Positions 1 through 4,514 of a stretch of DNA of 6,278 bases are shown in pieces. The stretch's first letter is position 1, and every line of letters begins with the position of its first letter. This stretch comes from DASPKO01 sp035628055 (GTDB lineage: Bacteria; Planctomycetota; Phycisphaerae; Phycisphaerales; UBA1924). Under the pieces are notes generated by a model, which was not told the origin of the DNA, did not search any database, and saw nothing but the letters and a program-made list of their open reading frames with translations. The DNA lies in contig DASPKO010000149.1 in NCBI GenBank assembly GCA_035628055.1, positions 1-6,278 of the forward strand, given 5' to 3'. The position numbers and the translations under genes were made by a program.

Positions 1-2
1 CT

Positions 3-479
3 CATCCCGTTCTACACGGCCACGGGCCGTGGCCCACCGCCCCCGAGCCCACCGCCGCCAGCGCCGAGTCCCTCGCGGCCAGCGCCCTGGCCTCCGCCCA
101 GCACGCGGTCGCCACGCTCCAGCAGCAGGCCGCACCGGCGACCACTCCTCCCGGCGCCTCCCCGCTCGATCTCCCCTCGTTCAGCGGCCCCGCCCCCAGC
201 ACGCCACCGGCGGGCATGGACCTGCTCGCCGACGTGAACCTCAACGTCAAGATCGAGCTCGGGCGCACCCGCATGCTCGTCGAGGACGTCCTCCGCCTCG
301 GCGACGGCTCCGTGGTCGAGCTGGACAAGCTCGCCGGCGACCCCGTCGAGGTCTACGTCAACGACCGCCCCATCGCCCGCGGCGAGGTCCTGGTGCTCAA
401 CGACAACTTCTGCGTGCGCATCAACGAGATCATCTCCGCCGGTCTCCCCGAGAAGCCCGGCCTCGCCCGGGCTCGCTAG
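3..479 (+). CDS. fliN: Flagellar motor switch protein FliN (5'-partial)
   Basis: FliN is a C-ring component at the cytoplasmic base of the flagellar motor. It works with FliM and FliG in torque and rotation switching and helps dock export substrates. The last 87 residues, from an ATG at 216, form a complete SpoA/FliN C-terminal domain. Visible hallmarks are VKIELGRTRM, the LRLGDGSVVELDKLAGDPVE core, a GEVLVLNDNF strand and VRINEIIS near the end. The reading frame stays open upstream to base 3 with strongly GC-ending codons. It encodes an Ala-rich probable helix (ESLAASALASAQHAVATLQ) and then a Pro/Ala-rich linker, as expected for the variable FliN N-terminus, so the gene most likely begins left of the window. 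The ATG at 216 would leave only the bare domain and has no ribosome binding site. The domain call is firm; the exact N-terminus is unknown. The gene lies 46 bases before fliO in a shared transcript. Confidence 0.93.
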   Translation, partial: HPVLHGHGPWPTAPEPTAASAESLAASALASAQHAVATLQQQAAPATTPPGASPLDLPSFSGPAPSTPPAGMDLLADVNLNVKIELGRTRMLVEDVLRLGDGSVVELDKLAGDPVEVYVNDRPIARGEVLVLNDNFCVRINEIISAGLPEKPGLARAR

Positions 480-525
480 GTACCCCGCGCCGCGGTCAGG
501 ACGACCACGGCTCCCAGTCGCCAGG

Positions 526-1287
526 ATGGCACCGATGGGACCCCGCTGCGCATCCGAGCTCCCCCGCCGCGCCGCCGCGCTCGCGCGCGCGATCGCGCTG
601 ACGGTCCTGCTGCTCGGCGCCCCGGTCTGCCTCGGCTCCGGCCCTCTCGGCCACGACCATCGCCCGCTCATGCGCGCGGGGGCCCGGACGACGGCTACTC
701 CCGTCGAGTCCGATCGCCCGCTCAACGGCCCCGCCACCGCCGCGCCCGCCGGCCTGCTGCGCACCGGGCTCTCGCTGGCGCTCGTCGTGGGACTGGTCCT
801 GGCTGGCGCGGCCCTGGTCCGCCGGCTCGCCGGCCGTCGCGCGGGCCTCTCGCTGAGCGCGGCGGTCGGACCCGGCGGCCCCTCGCCCGCGGGCCTCCTC
901 GAGGTCCTGGGGCGATACCCCCTGGCGCGCGGGCAGACCCTGATCCTGCTGCGCCTGGAACGCCGCGTTCTGCTCCTCTCCCACACCACGGGGGGCCGGC
1001 TGGGCCGCTCGGCCGGCCTCCACACCCTCGCCGAACTGGCCGACCCCGACGAGGTCGCCTCCATCATCGTCAAGACCCGCGACGCCGACGGCGAGTCGAT
1101 CTCGGCACGCTTCAACGAGCTCCTCGGGGCCTTCGCGGGCGCGCCCGCCGCCGAGGCCGACAGCGCCGGCATCGCGGGCCGCCTCGCCCTGGCGGGTCCC
1201 GACCTGGCCCCTCCCGACCGCGAGCCCGAGTCATCCATTGGCTCGGTCCGCGCCCGCCTGGCGCAGCTCCGCGGAGGCGCGGCATGA
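526..1287 (+). CDS. fliO: Flagellar biosynthesis protein FliO
   Basis: FliO is an inner-membrane protein that promotes assembly of the FliP ring of the export gate. The 253-residue product has a hydrophobic N-terminal segment or signal peptide at about residues 17-37, a short Pro-rich periplasmic stretch, and a second membrane segment at about 78-98 followed by Arg-rich LVRRLAGRR (positive-inside). A FliO domain follows at about 121-185, with LLEVLGRYPLARGQTLILLRL, RRVLLL and LAELADPDEVASIIVK. Enteric FliO is about 120-125 residues, so this one has an extra Ala/Pro-rich cytoplasmic tail (about 190-253). Two in-frame ATGs compete: 526 has AGG directly abutting it, while 535 has the same AGG (523-525) at a 9-base spacing and may be the real start; the difference is three residues. 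The 3' end overlaps fliP by ATGA, which suggests translational coupling. The assignment rests on domain pattern and operon position. Confidence 0.9.
   Translation: MAPMGPRCASELPRRAAALARAIALTVLLLGAPVCLGSGPLGHDHRPLMRAGARTTATPVESDRPLNGPATAAPAGLLRTGLSLALVVGLVLAGAALVRRLAGRRAGLSLSAAVGPGGPSPAGLLEVLGRYPLARGQTLILLRLERRVLLLSHTTGGRLGRSAGLHTLAELADPDEVASIIVKTRDADGESISARFNELLGAFAGAPAAEADSAGIAGRLALAGPDLAPPDREPESSIGSVRARLAQLRGGAA
1273..1277 (+). promoter_or_regulatory. Ribosome binding site of fliP inside the fliO 3' end
   Basis: GGAGG lies 6 bases before the fliP ATG at 1284, within the last codons of fliO. Together with the ATGA stop/start overlap (1284-1287), it fixes the fliP start and points to coupled translation of fliO and fliP. 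Confidence 0.75.
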
Positions 1288-2246
1288 GGCGCCACCCCGG
1301 CACACCCCTCCTCGTCCGCCTGGCGCTCGCAGGCGTGGCCGCGCTCATGGTGGCCGGCCCCGCCCGGGCCCAGGAGCTCTACGGCCCGCCCGTCGCAACG
1401 CCACCGACTCCCATCACCGCCCCCTCCCTCGAGGACGCGCTCGCCCCGCTCGGCGACGACCCCGCCTCGCTCAATCCGCTGAGCGTCCTGGCGGGAGCGG
1501 CCCGCGCCCTGCCCCGGCGCGGCCCCGCGGGTACCCCCGACGCCGATCCCCAGGCCGCCGACCCCGCCGGGCTTTCGCCCCTGGTCAGCGTCGTGCTGAT
1601 GCTGACCGTGGTCTCACTGGTCCCGTCGATCCTGCTCATGTGCACCTGCTTCGTGCGCATGATCGTCGTGCTCGGCCTGCTCAAGCAGGCCCTGGGCACC
1701 CAGCAGCTCCCCCCCTCGCAGGTCATTCTCGGGCTGGCCCTGTTCATGACGCTGCTGGTCATGAGCCCGACCATCGCGCGCATCAACACCGAGGCCGTCG
1801 CTCCCTACCGCGCCGGCGAGATCCGCGACTACGACACCCTCTGGGCCCGCGCCCGCCAGCCGCTCCGCGACTTCATGTTCGACCAGATCGAGGCCACGGG
1901 CAACTGGTCCAGCCTCTACATGGTGCTGAGCTACCGCGGGATCGACACCACCGCCCCCGAGAAGCTCACCCGCGCCGACGTGGACATGGTCTCGCTCATC
2001 CCCGCCTACATGCTCAGCGAGCTCAAGACCGCCTTCCTCATGGGCTTCCGGGTCTATCTCCCCTTCCTCGTCATCGACATGGTCATCGCCAGCCTGCTCA
2101 TCTCCATGAGCATGATGATGCTCCCGCCCGTGCTCATCAGCCTCCCCTTCAAGCTGCTGCTCTTCGTCCTGGTCGACGGGTGGCAGCTCGTGGTCGGCAG
2201 CCTCATGACCAGCTTCGTCGTCCCCGGTGCCACCCCCGCGGGCTAG
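1284..2246 (+). CDS. fliP: Flagellar export gate protein FliP
   Basis: FliP is the main subunit (five copies in Salmonella) of the FliP-FliQ-FliR export gate, through which flagellar proteins cross the inner membrane. The product is 320 residues. Residues 1-29 look like a cleavable Sec signal peptide (basic start, hydrophobic core, cleavage after ARA). A Pro/Ala-rich stretch at 30-97 follows, then the FliP core. Core hallmarks are a first membrane segment at about 100-122 running into FVRMIVVLGLLKQALGTQQ, a second at about 145-163 ending in MSPTIARIN, a periplasmic domain at about 165-237, LIPAYMLSELKTAF at 238-251, and PFKLLLFVLVDGWQLVVGSL near the C-terminus. Met275 and Met277-279 before LPP match the methionine loop known as the gating gasket. 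Salmonella and E. coli FliP are 245 residues; the extra length is almost all in the N-terminal stretch. The start is well supported by GGAGG and the ATGA overlap with fliO. Confidence 0.97.
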   Translation: MRRHPGTPLLVRLALAGVAALMVAGPARAQELYGPPVATPPTPITAPSLEDALAPLGDDPASLNPLSVLAGAARALPRRGPAGTPDADPQAADPAGLSPLVSVVLMLTVVSLVPSILLMCTCFVRMIVVLGLLKQALGTQQLPPSQVILGLALFMTLLVMSPTIARINTEAVAPYRAGEIRDYDTLWARARQPLRDFMFDQIEATGNWSSLYMVLSYRGIDTTAPEKLTRADVDMVSLIPAYMLSELKTAFLMGFRVYLPFLVIDMVIASLLISMSMMMLPPVLISLPFKLLLFVLVDGWQLVVGSLMTSFVVPGATPAG

Positions 2247-2275
2247 CCGCCCGCCCCACCGCCCGGCCCTCACTC

Positions 2276-2533
2276 ATGGACTACGACCACGCCACCGTCG
2301 AACTCGTGCGCACGACGCTGATCCTCACGCTCAAAGTCGCCGCGCCCATCCTGGGCGCCGGCGTGGTGATCGGGCTGGTGATCAGCATCCTGCAGTCGGT
2401 CACCTCGATCCAGGACCAGACCCTGACCTTCGTCCCCAAGATCGTCGTCATGGTGCTGGTCGCGGTCCTGATCACGCCCTGGGTCGTCGGGCGCCTCCTC
2501 GAGTTCGCCGCCGAGATGTTCCGGTTGACCTAA
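2276..2533 (+). CDS. fliQ: Flagellar export gate protein FliQ
   Basis: FliQ is a small double-spanning membrane protein (four copies in the Salmonella gate) that packs around the FliP/FliR core. The 85-residue product matches the usual length of about 89. It has a short polar N-terminus, a hydrophobic helix at about 14-39, the family signature QSVTSIQDQTLTFVPKI at 40-56, a second helix at about 57-75, and a short amphipathic end. The frame is open far upstream through fliP. I place the start at the ATG at 2276 because it gives the canonical N-terminus 29 bases after the fliP stop. No Shine-Dalgarno sequence precedes it; the gap is almost all C with some G, A and T. Translation may therefore depend on ribosomes arriving from fliP. 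Confidence 0.96.
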   Translation: MDYDHATVELVRTTLILTLKVAAPILGAGVVIGLVISILQSVTSIQDQTLTFVPKIVVMVLVAVLITPWVVGRLLEFAAEMFRLT

Positions 2534-2559
2534 GCCGACCCCTCCCGCGCCACCACCCC

Positions 2560-3354
2560 GTGCCCTCTCTGGACCAGCACATCGAGCCCTTCCTCCTGGT
2601 GCTGGCCCGCCTCGGCGGGCTCTTCATCTTCGCGCCCATGCTCGGGAGCACCGCCGTCCCCGTGCGCGCCCGCGCCCTGCTCGCCCTCGCCCTCGCGGCG
2701 GCGCTCTACCCGCTGGTGCGCGTCGCCGGCACGCCCGCCGGCAGCACGCTCCCCGCCACGCCCGGCCTCGCGGCGCTCGGCCTGGTCATGGGCTTCGAGG
2801 TCCTCATCGGCCTGGCCGTCGGGCTCCTCGCGGCGATCCCCATCTACGCCGTCCAGCTCGGCGGGCACCTGATGGGCCAGCAGATCGGCCTCGGGCTCGC
2901 CGGGGTCTACAACCCCGCGCTCGAGACCGAGTCCGATGCCCTCGGCGAGCTGATGCTCTACCTGGCGATCGCCGCCTTCATAGCCCTGGGCGGCCTCGAG
3001 AACCTCTTCTTCGCCCTGGCGCGCACCTTCGAGGGGCTGCCCCCCGGCGCCGCCGCCGGCCTGGCACCCCCACTGGACCTCGCCCTGGCCTTGCTCTCGT
3101 CGGGCTTCGAGCTCGCGCTGCGCGTCGCGGCCCCGGTGCTCGGCATCCTCATGCTCGAGACCATCGCCACGGGCTTCCTCATGAAGACCATCCCGCAGAT
3201 CAACATCCTGTCGATCGGCTTCGCCATCAAGATCGTGCTGGGACTGGCGGCGCTCATCGCCGGGCTCGCGGTCGTTCGCGAGGCCGCCGGCGAGGAGCTG
3301 CTGGCCGCCGGCCGTGAGCTCCTCTCCTGGGCCTCGGGCCCGCTGACCGAGTAG
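2560..3354 (+). CDS. fliR: Flagellar export gate protein FliR
   Basis: FliR is the single-copy subunit that completes the FliP5-FliQ4-FliR1 gate and contacts FlhB. From the GTG at 2560 it is 264 residues, against about 261-264 in enterics. It is almost entirely hydrophobic, with about six membrane-type segments (roughly 10-30, 38-55, 69-96, 128-150, 176-199 and 216-240). Family hallmarks are the N-terminal LARLGGLFIFAPMLGS, the GGHLMGQQIGLGLAGVYNPA loop at 101-120, and KTIPQINILSIGFAIKI at 209-225. The frame is open well upstream inside fliP/fliQ, but the FliR-like sequence begins just after the GTG, 26 bases past the fliQ stop, and no ATG fits. No Shine-Dalgarno sequence is visible. The product is certain; the start is likely. 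Confidence 0.95.
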   Translation: MPSLDQHIEPFLLVLARLGGLFIFAPMLGSTAVPVRARALLALALAAALYPLVRVAGTPAGSTLPATPGLAALGLVMGFEVLIGLAVGLLAAIPIYAVQLGGHLMGQQIGLGLAGVYNPALETESDALGELMLYLAIAAFIALGGLENLFFALARTFEGLPPGAAAGLAPPLDLALALLSSGFELALRVAAPVLGILMLETIATGFLMKTIPQINILSIGFAIKIVLGLAALIAGLAVVREAAGEELLAAGRELLSWASGPLTE

Positions 3355-3357
3355 ACC

Positions 3358-3362
3358 AAGGA
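3358..3362 (+). promoter_or_regulatory. Ribosome binding site of flhB
   Basis: AAGGA lies 9 bases before the GTG at 3372, in the 17-base gap between fliR and flhB. It supports the GTG as the flhB start, where the recognisable FlhB N-terminus (AEELGERTEQPT) begins immediately. Confidence 0.7.
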
Positions 3363-3371
3363 AACCCCCAC

Positions 3372-4439
3372 GTGGCCGAGGAGCTCGGAGAACGCACCGA
3401 ACAGCCCACCGGGCGCCGCCTCAGCGAGGCCCGCGCCCGCGGGCAGGTGGCCCGCAGCGTCGACCTGGGCGCCGCCATCGATCTGGCCGGAGCGGCCCTG
3501 CTCCTGGCCCTCCTGGGCCCCTGGCTCATCGCCGGACTGGCGGGACTCACCCGCGAGCTGCTCGACCCCGCGGCCCTGGCCGACGCCGCCGTGGCGCACG
3601 AGATGGGCGCCGCTCTCCTGCTGGCGCTGCGGCGCGGCGCCGTGCTGGCCCTGCCCCTGCTGGGCCTCATGTTCGTGGTGGCGGGCCTCGCCCAGCTCCT
3701 GCAGGTGGGCTGGGCTCCCTCGCTGGCGCCGCTCCGACCCAAGGCCAGCCGCCTCAGCCCCCTCGGCGGGGCCAAGCGCCTGCTGGGAACCCGCAACCTC
3801 GTGAAGACCCTCGTCAGCGGGGTCAAGCTGCTCGTGGTCGGCGTGGTGGCGGCCCTGGTCATCGAGCGCCAGTTCAGCGGGGTGGTCAGCCTGGGCCTGC
3901 TGGCGCCCCTCGCCGCGGCGCGCCTGCTGGCGAGCCTGGTGCTGCAGATGAGCCTCTGGGTCCTCGCCCTGCTCCTGGTCATCGGGCTGGCCGACTTCGC
4001 CTACCAGCGCTGGCAGCGCCTCCGGGACCTGCGCATGACCAAGCAGGAGGTCCGCGACGAGCGCCGCAGCATGGAGGGCGATACCGAGACCCGCGCGCGG
4101 CGCCTCCGCCTCGCCCGCCAGATGATCATGCAGCGCCTGGGCCAGGCCGTCCCCACCGCCGACGTCATCGTCACCAACCCCACGCACTTCTCCGTGGCCC
4201 TGAAGTATGACTCGGCCAACATGTCCGCCCCGCGCGTGGTGGCCAAGGGGGCCGACCACCTGGCCTTCCGCATCCGCGAGCTGGCGGCCCGCCACGCCAT
4301 CCCCATGATCGAGAAGCCCCCGCTGGCCCGCGCCCTGTACGCCCGCGTCGAGGTCGGGCGCCAGATCGACCCCGAGTTCTACGAGGCCGTCGCCGAGATC
4401 CTCGCCTACGTCTACCGCCTGAAGCACCAGGCCGCGTAA
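3372..4439 (+). CDS. flhB: Flagellar export switch protein FlhB
   Basis: FlhB is the inner-membrane export component that switches secretion from rod/hook to filament substrates. The product is 355 residues from a GTG start. It opens with the typical amphipathic N-terminus (GERTEQPTGRRLSEARARGQ). Membrane segments lie at about 34-58, 86-110, 146-164 and 180-208. The basic cytoplasmic connector contains MTKQEVRDERRSMEGD (222-237). The autocleavage motif NPTH is at residues 269-272 within VIVTNPTHFSVALKYD; cleavage is known to occur between Asn and Pro, and the Asn happens to carry the same number as in Salmonella. The C-terminal domain keeps APRVVAKGADHLAFRIRE and PPLARALY and ends shortly after AEILAYVYRLK, so the long tail of enteric FlhB is absent. 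All key residues are present, so the protein should be functional. The Thr in NPTH and the operon partners argue for a flagellar rather than a virulence system. Confidence 0.97.
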   Translation: MAEELGERTEQPTGRRLSEARARGQVARSVDLGAAIDLAGAALLLALLGPWLIAGLAGLTRELLDPAALADAAVAHEMGAALLLALRRGAVLALPLLGLMFVVAGLAQLLQVGWAPSLAPLRPKASRLSPLGGAKRLLGTRNLVKTLVSGVKLLVVGVVAALVIERQFSGVVSLGLLAPLAAARLLASLVLQMSLWVLALLLVIGLADFAYQRWQRLRDLRMTKQEVRDERRSMEGDTETRARRLRLARQMIMQRLGQAVPTADVIVTNPTHFSVALKYDSANMSAPRVVAKGADHLAFRIRELAARHAIPMIEKPPLARALYARVEVGRQIDPEFYEAVAEILAYVYRLKHQAA

Positions 4440-4443
4440 CCGG

Positions 4444-4471
4444 GGCGTGGCGGCCTCCCCGCCGCCGCGCC
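4444..4471 (+). other. GC-rich hairpin in the flhB-flhA gap
   Basis: Bases 4444-4453 (GGCGTGGCGG) pair with 4462-4471 (CCGCCGCGCC) to form a 10-pair RNA stem with one U-G wobble and an 8-base loop (CCTCCCCG). It starts 5 bases after the flhB stop, in the longest gap between genes here (75 bases). No run of T follows, so it is not a classical intrinsic terminator. It could slow polymerase, block 3' exonucleases or mark an mRNA processing point, but chance pairing in very GC-rich DNA is also possible. The pairing is seen directly; any function is inferred. Confidence 0.5.
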
Positions 4472-4504
4472 GCCCTCGACACCGCCCGCGGGCCCGCCCC
4501 CGCC

Positions 4505-4510
4505 GGAGAG
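4505..4510 (+). promoter_or_regulatory. Ribosome binding site of flhA
   Basis: GGAGAG lies 4 bases before the TTG at 4515 (GGAG core with a 6-base spacing). Between the in-frame stop of flhB (4437-4439) and the FlhA body there is no in-frame ATG or GTG upstream, so this site decides for the TTG start. Confidence 0.72.
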
Positions 4511-4514
4511 ACCC

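Noticed and set aside
454..473. AGCCCGG/CCGGGCT hairpin (7 pairs, 6-base loop) at the end of fliN, considered as a terminator.
   Set aside because: It lies inside the coding sequence, is followed by no T-run, and short GC stems like this are expected by chance at this composition.
527..551. TGGCAC at 527-532 looks like the -24 element of a sigma-54 promoter, a class often used by flagellar genes.
   Set aside because: The required GC about ten bases after the GG is absent (positions 540-541 are AC), and the site lies in the fliO coding start.
29..601. Plus-strand 190-codon frame overlapping fliN and the start of fliO.
   Set aside because: The product is Arg/Pro-rich without motifs, and the overlapping fliN frame carries a complete FliN domain.
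12..1295. Long minus-strand frame opposite fliN and fliO, plus other long alternative frames in both directions.
   Set aside because: These encode Arg/Pro/Ala-rich low-complexity sequence, overlap genes with clear family motifs, and are expected by-products of GC-rich codon usage.
1238..2275. Upstream extension of the fliQ frame, and likewise of the fliR frame from 2227, suggesting fused or longer proteins.
   Set aside because: The extensions overlap fliP and fliQ out of frame and are Arg/Pro/His-rich. Canonical FliQ and FliR sequences begin at 2276 and 2560.
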